Source of the DNA: an uncultured Bacteroidales bacterium
GTDB lineage: Bacteria > Bacteroidota > Bacteroidia > Bacteroidales > UBA932
Length of the DNA: 64,000 nucleotides
Direction: 5' to 3'
NCBI GenBank assembly: GCA_946403855.1
Contig: CAMJBH010000001.1
Span: 62,001-126,000 of the forward strand
Shown: positions 18,438 through 26,322 of the stretch, piece after piece
How the letters are laid out: every line of letters starts with the position of its first letter
Position numbering within the stretch: position 1 is the first letter of the stretch
Notes under the pieces: generated by a model
Databases searched by the model: none
The model's input: only the letters and a program-made list of their open reading frames with translations
What the model was told of the DNA's origin: nothing
Position numbers and translations under genes: made by a program

Positions 18438-18470
18438 AGCGGCTTAGCTCCATTAGCTAAGCCGCTTTCT
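18438..18470. terminator. Bidirectional terminator between tRNA-Val and the cytidylate-kinase-like gene
   Basis: A perfect 12-bp stem AGCGGCTTAGCT/AGCTAAGCCGCT (18438-18449, 18455-18466) with a 5-base loop is followed on the plus strand by TTCTTTATTTT. It sits immediately after the stop of the convergent gene. Confidence 0.8.
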
Positions 18471-19121
18471 TTATTTTGCGCCTATACAGGAAAGGATTAT
18501 CTCGATGGCTTCTTCTTCGCTAAGATTGTCAACATTCAGCGTAAGATCGTAATTACGTGCATCGTAGCGGCTGGTATCAGTATAACGCTTCACGTAATTG
18601 TCGCGCATCTTATCCACCTCATCTACGATAATTTCGGCTGTGGCCTTGGTCAGATGCTGCTTCTCCATAACCCTGGCGATGCGCTTATCGCGCGAGGCGG
18701 TGATGAAAATATTGAACTTGTTGGGGAAATCACTCAACACGAAGAAACCGGAACGTCCGGCAATGACGCAGGAAGACTCTGCAGCCAAGCCTCTAAGGAT
18801 CTCTTTCTCCGCCTTAAAAATATCGTCAGTAGTCACCTGCTCACGGATATTCTGGAGATATGAGCTTTCCGGCTCATTCATCAGGGCCGGATTGGGCACC
18901 GAAGAAAACTTGCCGAACAAATCGGCGAGCCAGCTCTTCTTCTCGCCTTTCAACTTCTCGATTTCATAGGCCGACAAGTTGAATTTCTGACGCAGTGAGT
19001 CGATCAGATATTTATCGTAATAACGGACGCCAAGGGCCTCGGCAAGCTTTGCACCGATAGTATGACCGCCGGATCCTATCTCCCGACTCACAGTAATGAC
19101 AAATTGTTCTTTTATGTTCAT
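18471..19121 (-). CDS. Cytidylate kinase-like family protein
   Basis: This is a 216-residue P-loop-type protein of the AAK6/cytidylate kinase-like family. It opens with FVITVSREIGSGGHTIGAKLAEALG, where SREIGSGG takes the place of the Walker A loop. A VIAGRSGFFVL segment and a basic RYDARNYDLTLNVD end follow. Members resemble nucleoside monophosphate kinases, but their substrate is generally unproven. The open frame extends upstream to 19187; the ATG at 19121, just after a TACCTTTG box, gives the family start MNIKEQ. Confidence 0.8.
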   Translation of the reverse strand: MNIKEQFVITVSREIGSGGHTIGAKLAEALGVRYYDKYLIDSLRQKFNLSAYEIEKLKGEKKSWLADLFGKFSSVPNPALMNEPESSYLQNIREQVTTDDIFKAEKEILRGLAAESSCVIAGRSGFFVLSDFPNKFNIFITASRDKRIARVMEKQHLTKATAEIIVDEVDKMRDNYVKRYTDTSRYDARNYDLTLNVDNLSEEEAIEIILSCIGAK

Positions 19122-19142
19122 CTGACTTAATTTGTTAAAGTT

Positions 19143-19150
19143 CAAAGGTA
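19143..19150 (-). promoter_or_regulatory. Promoter -7 box of the cytidylate-kinase-like gene
   Basis: On the minus strand this reads TACCTTTG, 21 bases before the chosen ATG. The -33 element is not clear. Confidence 0.5.
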
Positions 19151-19197
19151 ATAATTTTTCTCCAAAGTCGTATCGTTCAGTTGCCACTCCTAAACGC

Positions 19198-19227
19198 CGG
19201 AAGGCCGGCCCAAAGGCCAGCCTTCCG
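19198..19227. terminator. Hairpin downstream of rpmH
   Basis: A 13-bp stem CGGAAGGCCGGCC/GGCCAGCCTTCCG with one mismatch and a 4-base loop lies 18 bases after the rpmH stop. The T tract on the minus strand is short (GCGTTTAGG), so it is a probable but not ideal terminator. Confidence 0.55.
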
Positions 19228-19245
19228 TACAGGTCAGGTAACTGA

Positions 19246-19398
19246 CTAGTACCTGTCTTCGGAGGAAACGGTGAGTTTCTTCCTGCCGTGACTGCGGCGT
19301 GCCGCGAGGACGCGACGGCCGTTGGGAGTGCTCATGCGCTCACGGAAGCCGTGCTTGTTGACTCTCTTGCGGTTTGAGGGTTGGTATGTACGTTTCAT
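19246..19398 (-). CDS. rpmH: 50S ribosomal protein L34
   Basis: This 50-codon gene encodes [20 protein letters not shown] and continues through [20 protein letters not shown], the nearly invariant L34 sequence. L34 is a basic protein of the large ribosomal subunit. The Bacteroidota-type C-terminal tail [11 protein letters not shown] is present. It has its own consensus promoter, which overlaps the end of rsmG. rnpA, its usual partner in many bacteria, is not next to it. Confidence 0.97.
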   Translation of the reverse strand: MKRTYQPSNRKRVNKHGFRERMSTPNGRRVLAARRSHGRKKLTVSSEDRY

Positions 19399-19414
19399 AT
19401 CTAAATTATTTTAA

Positions 19415-20044
19415 TTAATCAGATTTGGGAGGGCAAAGGTAAGATTTTCCAATTTCAATTACAAATTTTTCTTTGAAATATTCATCATTAAGCCATTCTT
19501 CTATACTCCACAGCCTTACTCGCCCGGGATCGACACCCCATTTACGGCTCAATTCCGATATTTCCTGAAGGACCTGTCCCCCTTTCAGGCACAAAACGCT
19601 GCGGCGGAACCTCCCTTTCACCCAAGGATAAAGATCGGCCAGAGAAGCCACGGCCCGGGTGACCACCCAGTCGAAAGTCTGTCCCAGGGATTCGGCACGG
19701 GCATTTACGCAGTGCACATTTTTCAGGCCGAGCCCGTCGGCCACAGCCTGCGCCACACGGATTTTTTTGCCTATCGAATCACAAAGTGTAAATCCGGTTT
19801 CCGGATACTCTACCGCCAACGGAATACCGGGAAAACCGCCGCCGGTGCCAAGGTCAAGCACCGACGCGCCTTCCAATACCCCGGCAGGATAGTTCAGTTC
19901 CAGATAGCGCGCTATAGCGAGGGAGTGCAGTATATGGTGCTGGTAAAGATTGTCTATGTCCTTGCGTGACACGACGTTTATACGCTCGTTCCATTCCCTG
20001 TAGAGCTCCAGCGCAGGGGCAAAATCCGATTCCGAACTTCTCAT
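19415..20044 (-). CDS. rsmG: 16S rRNA (guanine-N7) methyltransferase RsmG
   Basis: This is a 209-residue RsmG (GidB), which methylates G527 of 16S rRNA using S-adenosylmethionine. The SAM-binding motif VLDLGTGGGFPGIPLAV, the upstream NVVSRKDIDNLYQHHILHS segment and the VTRAVASLADL strand are diagnostic. The ATG overlaps the alpha-galactosidase stop as ATGA, so it should be translated from the polA-sigma/galactosidase transcript. Its 3' end carries the rpmH promoter. Confidence 0.95.
   Translation of the reverse strand: MRSSESDFAPALELYREWNERINVVSRKDIDNLYQHHILHSLAIARYLELNYPAGVLEGASVLDLGTGGGFPGIPLAVEYPETGFTLCDSIGKKIRVAQAVADGLGLKNVHCVNARAESLGQTFDWVVTRAVASLADLYPWVKGRFRRSVLCLKGGQVLQEISELSRKWGVDPGRVRLWSIEEWLNDEYFKEKFVIEIGKSYLCPPKSD
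19434..19465 (-). promoter_or_regulatory. Promoter of rpmH inside the end of rsmG
   Basis: On the minus strand TTTG (19462-19465) and TACCTTTG (19434-19441) are exactly 20 bases apart, 35 bases before the rpmH ATG. It overlaps the last codons of rsmG. Confidence 0.75.
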
Positions 20045-22797
20045 TGGCGTTCAAGCAAAATCACAGTACTCTGATAGGGCTTGTACAGGCTGAAATTCAG
20101 GCCGAAGTTCATGAGGTAATCTCCGCCGAACACCATTCCGTCCCCCCAGAAGGACTTGCGCACAGGCGCAACCTCAGTCACCTTGTACCTTGCTGCAGGA
20201 TCGAGTCCGCCTGCCCTGAACTTGGGGCAGAATCCCCTGCCGTTGTACTGCAGGCAGAAGGCGAACAGCACGGCCTTCGACTTGTCTTTGCTGGCATACA
20301 TAAGAGCGTAATGGTCAGAGTTTTCAGGAGAACTGATACGGTACAGGTCACCGTCGAACACCACGTCACGGAACTGTTTGTACTCCTTGAGATACTGCTT
20401 GATGTACGTCTTTTCTTCATCACTCATCTGCTTGGGCTGGATTTCCATGCCGAGACGGGCGGTTGCTGCCATGTCGCAGCGGAACTTGAGAGGGATAGCG
20501 CGCCCGGTCTGGTGGTTCGGGCTGGCAGAAATATGCGATCCGAGTATCTGAACCGGGTAAATCAGGCTGGCTCCATACAGCATGAAAGCCCGGCTGTGCG
20601 CATCGGTGTTATCGCTGGTCCAGACTTCGTTGGCCCAGTTCAGGACGCCGTAATCCATGCGGCCGCCGCCGGACGAGCAAGACTGAAGGAACACCTTGGG
20701 ATACTTGGCACGGACGCGGTCCAAAACGCTGTACAGGCCCTTGATGTAATCTACCCAAAAGTTGGCCTGATTGCTCTCGTAGGTTGAACCGACATTGTAC
20801 ACATGGCGGTTGCAGTCCCATTTGATATAATCGATATCCCCGAGCTGCATGGTGCGGTCGAAAACGTCGAACACGAAGTCCTGCACCTTGGGATTGCTCA
20901 GGTCGAGAAGCAACTGGTTACGGGCGGGATAGGCTTCGCGGCCCTTTTCGTTCACCACCCAGTCGGGATGCTTGAGGTAGAGATTGGAACGGGGATTAAC
21001 CATCTCAGGCTCAATCCATATTCCGAATTTAAGGCCCTTCGAATGGGCATAATCGGCCAGATAACCAATTCCTTCGGGGATCTTGGCCGTGTTGAGCTCC
21101 CAGTCGCCAAGGCCGGCTTTGTCGTTGTTGCGTGCAAACTCGCCGTTTCCGAACCAGCCGTCGTCGAGTACGAACATCTCGAGTCCCATGGCAGCCGCAT
21201 CGTCGATCATGTCGGTGAGGGTCTTGGTGTTGAAATCAAAGTACGCCCCTTCCCAGCTGTTCAGCAACATGGGACAATGCATCGTGGCATCGTACATGCC
21301 ATAGTTGCGGGCCCAGTCATGCAGGTTGCGGCTCGCCTGTCCTGCACCGGCGGTGCTGTAGGTGAACACCATTTCGGGGGTGACGAAAGTACTGTCGCCC
21401 GCAAGGGTGTATTCGGCTCCCGTCGGATGGATTCCGGACAGAATATACAAGCGGCCGGCTTCGTCCATATGGAAACTTATCTTGTAGTTACCGCTCCAAC
21501 GGAGGGCACCGGCGATGACTTCTCCGTGAGTTTCGTCCAGGGTATCGGAATCGAGACTCAGGAGGAAAGACGGGTTGGAGCGCTGGGTCGTGCGCACGCC
21601 GTCCCGGCATTCAACCACCTTTGTACCATGGGTAAGACGCTCTGTCTCAATGCGGTTCTCGTTGGCCCAGGCACCGTTGAAATGGGTGAGGGTGTATTTC
21701 GGAGACCACAGGGGGATGCTGGCCGAATAATAATTGCGCAGCACCACGCTCTTCTTGCCCTGGTTGGATATCTCGGAATGCATGATGATTACGTTTTCCG
21801 CCCAGTAAGCATCGAACACCAAATCGACAAGCAAGGGCTGCCTGGAGTCACTCAGGTGCACCGTAGTTCGTACCACATCGGGGCCCAGGGTCTTTTGCTC
21901 CCAGCTTTGATATACGAGTTCTGTATTCAAGCCCCCGTCAGGATAGGTGACAGCCAGGGCGGGTTCGAACACGAATTTACCTCCGGCAGTAGGATACATA
22001 GGGATATCACCGGCAGAGTGAGAATCAGCATATGCCGAATAGTTGGTGAAATCTGCAGGATTGGAAACGGACGGTCCATAATGCCTGTAGTTCAACGGTC
22101 CACCCACCTTGCCCACCATGACGATGGAGCTTCGGGCGGTGTTGACAGAGATGTAATGATAGTCGGCGGCAAGGGCCTGCAGCGAAAGCCCGAGCATGGC
22201 AAAAACTACGATAATAAGGTTCTTCATTTTGTCTAACATTTGTTTAGCGCGTCGGATACGGGTGCGGACTGTATTCAGTTCCAGACCCGTTTCTTCTGCT
22301 ATTTCTTTATATTGCATTCCTTCTATAAGGCGCCTGCGGGCTATGTCGCGGTAGAGTTCCGGGAGGCCGTCCACCAGCGACTCAGTCTCCTGGCGCGCTT
22401 CTGTTTTAATAATCTCCTCCAGGGCGTCTTCCTCTTCCCCTCCCATGGCGTCAACCGCATTCAAGGTCCGGGGGTCGTCGTCGAATGATATATAGCCGCG
22501 CTGACGGCGCTTCTCCTGGTCTATCACATCCAGGGCCGTGTTATGGGCGATACGCCCCAGCCAGGCTTCGAAAGTGCCCAGCCCGGGGTCGAAGCTGTGT
22601 ATCTGCCGGAAGGCCTTTTCGAATGTCTTGCAGCACACGTCTTCGATGTAAAAATGATCCAGCTGCGTCATGGTCTTGCGCAGGTAGGAACGTACGGATG
22701 CAATGTTTGCATCCCACAGAGCGGTGAAAGCGGTGCCGTCGCCTATGATGGCCCGCCGGACCAGTTCATCAGTGTGCTTCGAGCCAGTTGGAGCCAT
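20041..22797 (-). CDS. ECF sigma factor continuous with a GH36 alpha-galactosidase (single reading frame)
   Basis: One 918-codon frame joins two proteins normally separate. Residues 1-190 are a full ECF sigma factor: region 2 around DVCCKTFEKAF and GTFEAWLGRIAHN, region 4 around LPELYRDIARRRL and YKEIAEETGLELNTVRTRIRRAK. Met191 (base 22227) begins a textbook signal peptide (KNLIIVVFAMLGLSLQALAA) and then a 700-residue GH36 alpha-galactosidase with nucleophile motif YIKWDCNR (Asp661) and acid/base motif SDNTDAHSR. Either the sigma gene has lost its stop and the galactosidase starts at Met191, or a sigma-membrane-enzyme fusion is made. The start at 22797 overlaps polA by 29 bases; the end overlaps rsmG as ATGA. 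Confidence 0.8.
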   Translation of the reverse strand: MAPTGSKHTDELVRRAIIGDGTAFTALWDANIASVRSYLRKTMTQLDHFYIEDVCCKTFEKAFRQIHSFDPGLGTFEAWLGRIAHNTALDVIDQEKRRQRGYISFDDDPRTLNAVDAMGGEEEDALEEIIKTEARQETESLVDGLPELYRDIARRRLIEGMQYKEIAEETGLELNTVRTRIRRAKQMLDKMKNLIIVVFAMLGLSLQALAADYHYISVNTARSSIVMVGKVGGPLNYRHYGPSVSNPADFTNYSAYADSHSAGDIPMYPTAGGKFVFEPALAVTYPDGGLNTELVYQSWEQKTLGPDVVRTTVHLSDSRQPLLVDLVFDAYWAENVIIMHSEISNQGKKSVVLRNYYSASIPLWSPKYTLTHFNGAWANENRIETERLTHGTKVVECRDGVRTTQRSNPSFLLSLDSDTLDETHGEVIAGALRWSGNYKISFHMDEAGRLYILSGIHPTGAEYTLAGDSTFVTPEMVFTYSTAGAGQASRNLHDWARNYGMYDATMHCPMLLNSWEGAYFDFNTKTLTDMIDDAAAMGLEMFVLDDGWFGNGEFARNNDKAGLGDWELNTAKIPEGIGYLADYAHSKGLKFGIWIEPEMVNPRSNLYLKHPDWVVNEKGREAYPARNQLLLDLSNPKVQDFVFDVFDRTMQLGDIDYIKWDCNRHVYNVGSTYESNQANFWVDYIKGLYSVLDRVRAKYPKVFLQSCSSGGGRMDYGVLNWANEVWTSDNTDAHSRAFMLYGASLIYPVQILGSHISASPNHQTGRAIPLKFRCDMAATARLGMEIQPKQMSDEEKTYIKQYLKEYKQFRDVVFDGDLYRISSPENSDHYALMYASKDKSKAVLFAFCLQYNGRGFCPKFRAGGLDPAARYKVTEVAPVRKSFWGDGMVFGGDYLMNFGLNFSLYKPYQSTVILLERQ
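22165..22227 (-). other. Signal peptide and likely independent start of the GH36 alpha-galactosidase
   Basis: The ATG at 22227 (Met191 of the long frame) is followed by Lys-Asn, a hydrophobic core and an ALAA cleavage site, so a 728-residue secreted alpha-galactosidase (20041-22227) can start here. No clear Shine-Dalgarno sequence precedes it, which is normal for Bacteroidota. In the fused reading the same segment would act as a membrane anchor placing the sigma domain inside and the enzyme in the periplasm. Confidence 0.6.
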
Positions 22798-25417
22798 AGT
22801 TACATTCTACAGTGAGTGGTACATTAAGTTTAATCACGCCTTGCATGGATTCAGTGACGAGGTCTTTGACTGTCTGGATTTCGTTTTTGGGGACCTCGAG
22901 CAGCAGTTCGTCGTGGATTTGCAGCACCATGCGGGAGGCCAGTGACTGCTCTCCCAGCCTGCGGTCCACATCGACCATGGCCAACTTGATGATATCGGCG
23001 CTGGTGCCCTGGATGGGTGCGTTTACGGCGTTTCGCTCTGCGAACGAGCGTACGGTTGCGTTACCGCTGGCGATGTCCGGAACGTAGCGCCGGCGCCCGA
23101 ACAGAGTCTGCACATAGCCGTCCCGACGTGCAGCGGCAAGGGTGGAGTCGATCCACTCCCTGATGCTGGGGAAAGATTTGAAGTAGTCTTCGATGAGTTT
23201 TGCCGCCTCGCTGCGGGAGCAGGAAAGGTTTTGGCTGAGTCCGAAAGCTGATATTCCGTACATGATGCCGAAATTGGCGGTCTTGGCTATGCGGCGCTGA
23301 TCTGCGCTTACCTCCCCTACCGGCACTCGGAATATCTTGGCGGCAGTAGCCGAATGGACGTCGATTCCGTCCCTGAAAGCCGCGCAGAGGTGTTCGTCAC
23401 CGCTCAGATGCGCCATGATGCGAAGCTCGATCTGGGAATAGTCGGCGCTCATTATCACTGAAGAACTGTCCTGGGGCACGAAGGCCTTGCGTATCTCACG
23501 CCCCTGCTCGGTTCTGATGGGGATATTTTGCAGGTTAGGGTTTGAGCTGGACAGACGACCTGTAGCGGTAAGTGCCTGATTGAAAGTGGTGTGCACCCTG
23601 CCGTCGCGTTCGCTCACATAAGACGGGAAAGGTTCGATATAGGTTCCCAGCAGCTTGCGAAGCCCCCTGAAGTCCAGTATGGCTCCGATGATGGGGCTGC
23701 GGTCCGCAAGTTCCTGAAGTGTCTTTTCGTCGGTGGGCCAGTTGCCTTTTTTGGGCTTGCGGGCTTTGGGATCGAGTTTTAGCTTTTCGAACAGCACCTC
23801 TCCTATCTGCTTGGGAGAATTTACGTTTAGCGAAGGCTCGCCGGAAAGTTCGCGCACCTGGGCTTCCCGTTCGGAAGCCTGCCGACGCAAACCGTCAGCA
23901 TAAGAGCGGAGCGCGTCCAGATCCACTTTCACGCCTGCCAGTTCCATGCGTGCAAGTACCTTGAGCAGAGGTTCTTCTATGCTGTCGTAGAGTTCTCGGA
24001 GGCGCGGATCGGTGGCGTCCATTTCGGAAAGGAGGGCATCGGCAAGCGGCAGCAGGACAGAAGCCTCGCGGCTGTAGTCGGGGCCTGCGGGGTCGGCGTC
24101 AAAAAGTGAGCCCTGTTCCAGCGTGGCACCGGCTTCGAGCTCGACGCCCAGGAAACTCTGGGCCAGAGCGTCAAGCCTGTGGCTGCTCTCCGGATTGAGC
24201 AGATAGTGCAGGATTTCGATGTCTTCCAGGCGGCCTTGCATGTTGATGCCGAGCAGCGAGAGAGCTTCCAGCTGAGCTTTGAGGGCTATGCCGGCCTTGG
24301 TTATGGCAGGATTCTCAAGAATTGCCTTGAACTGCCCGGGAGCGCCCGAGGCAACTCCATGACTGTCGGCGACATACATGGTCCCGTCACAGTAGTGGAC
24401 TGCTACCCTGCCGTCGGTTATGGCTTCGGGGGCTACGGCTTTTGCTGCTGCCGGTGCCTCTGCTGGCTCCTGTTCGTAAGGGCCAAAGTCGCCCGCAGAG
24501 GCACCAGCAGCAAAGGCCCCGGCATGCTCGCCTGATGCGCCGATACTGCCGGATATCTTTCGCACCAGGCGGATGAGGGACGGGAACTCATAGAGTTTGA
24601 AAAGAGCCTCTACGTCGGGGGTCCATGCCAGGTCGAGGACCATGTCTTCCGCCGTGGTTTCCAGCGGAATGTCGGTCTTGATGGTCACTAGTTCGCGGGA
24701 CAGGGCGATATGGTCGCGGGCGGCTTGGAAAAGACCGCGCTGACGGGGCGTCAGTTCGTCCAGATGCTCATATACGGCATCGACGGAGCCATATTTGAGC
24801 AGCAGCTTCGATGCGCCCACGGGACCGACCCCCTGTACGCCGGGCACGTTGTCGGAGCTGTCTCCGCATATCGTGAGTATGTCTATCACCTGTGAGGGGC
24901 GCTCTATACCCCATTTCTCGCATATCTGGGCCTCGCCTAGTATCTCGTTGTCGGTTCCGGACTTGCCCGGCTTGTATTGGTAGATGTGAGGTGCCACCAA
25001 CTGCCCGTAGTCCTTGTCGGGCGTGACCATATACACGTCGAAGCCTTCCGAGGCACTGCGCTGCGCCATTGAGCCAATGACGTCGTCGGCCTCGAACCCT
25101 TTAATCATAAGCACCGGAATATCAAGCGCTTTGACTATGGATGTCAGAGGCTCCAGGGCGTCGATTACCAGCTGCGGCGTTTCGCTGCGGTTCGCTTTGT
25201 ATTCAGGATAGAGCTGATTGCGGAAAGTGCCTCCCGGCGGGTCGAAACTCACCGCAATGTGGGAGGGCTTTTCCCTCTCTATCAATTCGAGAAGGTACTT
25301 TGTGAATCCGAAAAGAATTGATGTATCGACCCCCTTGGAATTCACCATAGGGCGTCCCAGGAAGGCGTAATACATCTTGAATACAAGCGCGTGGCCGTCT
25401 ATCAGAAAAAGTTTCAT
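22769..25417 (-). CDS. polA: DNA polymerase I
   Basis: This is an 882-residue family A polymerase. The N-terminal 5' nuclease has FDPPGGTFRNQLYPEYKANR, GFEADDVIG and VTPDKDYGQLV. The polymerase has motif A SADYSQIELRIMAHLS, motif B RRIAKTANFGIMYG and motif C QIHDELLLEV. In the middle 3'-5' exonuclease domain I cannot find the usual catalytic acidic residues (no FDTET-like or KYD-like motif), so proofreading is probably lost. The linker at residues about 302-326 is alanine-rich and encoded by an inverted repeat. The ATG at 25417 is preferred over the upstream in-frame start because it gives MKLFLIDGHA and lies 10 bases after a promoter box. Confidence 0.95.
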   Translation of the reverse strand: MKLFLIDGHALVFKMYYAFLGRPMVNSKGVDTSILFGFTKYLLELIEREKPSHIAVSFDPPGGTFRNQLYPEYKANRSETPQLVIDALEPLTSIVKALDIPVLMIKGFEADDVIGSMAQRSASEGFDVYMVTPDKDYGQLVAPHIYQYKPGKSGTDNEILGEAQICEKWGIERPSQVIDILTICGDSSDNVPGVQGVGPVGASKLLLKYGSVDAVYEHLDELTPRQRGLFQAARDHIALSRELVTIKTDIPLETTAEDMVLDLAWTPDVEALFKLYEFPSLIRLVRKISGSIGASGEHAGAFAAGASAGDFGPYEQEPAEAPAAAKAVAPEAITDGRVAVHYCDGTMYVADSHGVASGAPGQFKAILENPAITKAGIALKAQLEALSLLGINMQGRLEDIEILHYLLNPESSHRLDALAQSFLGVELEAGATLEQGSLFDADPAGPDYSREASVLLPLADALLSEMDATDPRLRELYDSIEEPLLKVLARMELAGVKVDLDALRSYADGLRRQASEREAQVRELSGEPSLNVNSPKQIGEVLFEKLKLDPKARKPKKGNWPTDEKTLQELADRSPIIGAILDFRGLRKLLGTYIEPFPSYVSERDGRVHTTFNQALTATGRLSSSNPNLQNIPIRTEQGREIRKAFVPQDSSSVIMSADYSQIELRIMAHLSGDEHLCAAFRDGIDVHSATAAKIFRVPVGEVSADQRRIAKTANFGIMYGISAFGLSQNLSCSRSEAAKLIEDYFKSFPSIREWIDSTLAAARRDGYVQTLFGRRRYVPDIASGNATVRSFAERNAVNAPIQGTSADIIKLAMVDVDRRLGEQSLASRMVLQIHDELLLEVPKNEIQTVKDLVTESMQGVIKLNVPLTVECNYGSNWLEAH
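24441..24514. repeat. Inverted repeat in frame inside polA
   Basis: Left arm 24441-24463 (TTTGCTGCTG, CCG, GTGCCTCTGC) pairs with right arm 24495-24514 (GCAGAGGCACCAGCAGCAAA). The match is perfect except for three extra bases in the left arm. It encodes the low-complexity linker between the 5' nuclease and the middle domain. An alanine-rich linker alone would not require this symmetry. Confidence 0.5.
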
Positions 25418-25426
25418 ATTGAAACA

Positions 25427-25457
25427 CAAAAATAGAATTTTTCAAGAAAGTTTCAAA
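25427..25457 (-). promoter_or_regulatory. Promoter of polA
   Basis: On the minus strand TTTG (25454-25457) and TATTTTTG (25427-25434) are 19 bases apart. The ATG at 25417 is only 9 bases beyond the -7 box, so the leader would be a few bases at most. Confidence 0.7.
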
Positions 25458-25466
25458 TATCTTGCG

Positions 25467-25474
25467 TATATTTG
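25467..25474 (+). promoter_or_regulatory. Promoter -7 box of the glpQ-like gene
   Basis: TATATTTG lies 5 bases before the ATG at 25480, predicting a leaderless transcript. No clear -33 TTTG is present at the right distance. The box is divergent from, and interleaved with, the polA promoter. Confidence 0.5.
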
Positions 25475-25479
25475 GACTT

Positions 25480-26322
25480 ATGAAAAAGATTATCGTTGTT
25501 TTATTCGCGCTCGGCCTTGCAGCCTGCGCATTCGCACAGAATCAGACAATACGTGCTTTCTCTCACCGCGGGGGCCGTCTCGAAAGGGACGAGAACACTG
25601 CTAAGGCCTTCCAGGACAGCTGGGATGCAGGGTACACAGGATTTGAGACCGACATCCGCCGCACCGCCGACGGAGTGCTCTACCTCACCCACGACCACAC
25701 GCTGGAACGCACCACCAACGGCACCGGCATCTTCGAGCAGAAGACCTCTGCAGAGATTGAGCAACTGCGCACCAAACAGGGAAACAAAATAATGAAATTC
25801 GACGAATTCATAGAATTCCTGCAAGACAAAGACAATCTTTACGTCGAGTTCGAGCTCAAGACCAAACCGGTGGAGCTTTATCCCCAGGAGCTTGTGGAAG
25901 AAGTTGCGGAAAGGGTGTACCAGGCCGCCAAGACCATCCGGACCAAGAATTCGGTGCTGCGCTTCACTTCTTCCGACATCCGCGGCCTGCGCTACCTCAA
26001 GAAGGCTCACCCGGATATGATTTCCAAGGGCCCCAAGTCCGAGTTGCTGATCATTTTCACAACCGGAGTCACCGACGAGGCCATCGAGACCTGCAAGAAG
26101 GAAGATATATGGGTGATGGGATGCAAAACCGACGGAACCACCCGCGCCATGGTCCAAAAGGCCCACAATGAAGGCATGATAGTGAGCCTGTGGCCTACGC
26201 ACAAGATTGCCGACTTCATGCTGGCGGCCTACCTTGGTTCCGACGCCATGTGCACCGACATCCCCTTCACCATGAAGCCCTGGCTCGAGAAAAACGCTCC
26301 CTGGCTCCACGTGATCTACTAA
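25480..26322 (+). CDS. glpQ: Glycerophosphodiester phosphodiesterase family protein
   Basis: This is a 280-residue exported protein with a signal peptide (KKIIVVLFALGLAACAFAQ) and a GDPD TIM-barrel. The catalytic set is visible: the first His in FSHRGG, GFETDIRRTADG carrying metal-binding Glu and Asp, and the second His in LTHDHTLERTTNG. The family splits glycerophosphodiesters into glycerol-3-phosphate and an alcohol. The signal could instead be a lipoprotein signal (Cys16). The TTG at 25462 is an unlikely start because it lies inside the promoter box region. Its stop overlaps the tadA start (TAATG). Confidence 0.88.
   Translation: MKKIIVVLFALGLAACAFAQNQTIRAFSHRGGRLERDENTAKAFQDSWDAGYTGFETDIRRTADGVLYLTHDHTLERTTNGTGIFEQKTSAEIEQLRTKQGNKIMKFDEFIEFLQDKDNLYVEFELKTKPVELYPQELVEEVAERVYQAAKTIRTKNSVLRFTSSDIRGLRYLKKAHPDMISKGPKSELLIIFTTGVTDEAIETCKKEDIWVMGCKTDGTTRAMVQKAHNEGMIVSLWPTHKIADFMLAAYLGSDAMCTDIPFTMKPWLEKNAPWLHVIY

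Noticed and set aside
20803..22236. A 477-codon open frame on the plus strand opposite the alpha-galactosidase
   Set aside because: It is fully antisense to a gene with clear catalytic motifs, has no recognisable domain, and such long shadow frames are common in GC-rich coding DNA.
20041..22797. Treating the sigma-galactosidase frame as a certain sequencing error
   Set aside because: Both halves are intact in the same frame with no sign of broken codons, and the flanking overlaps with polA and rsmG are orderly, so an error cannot be assumed from the sequence alone.
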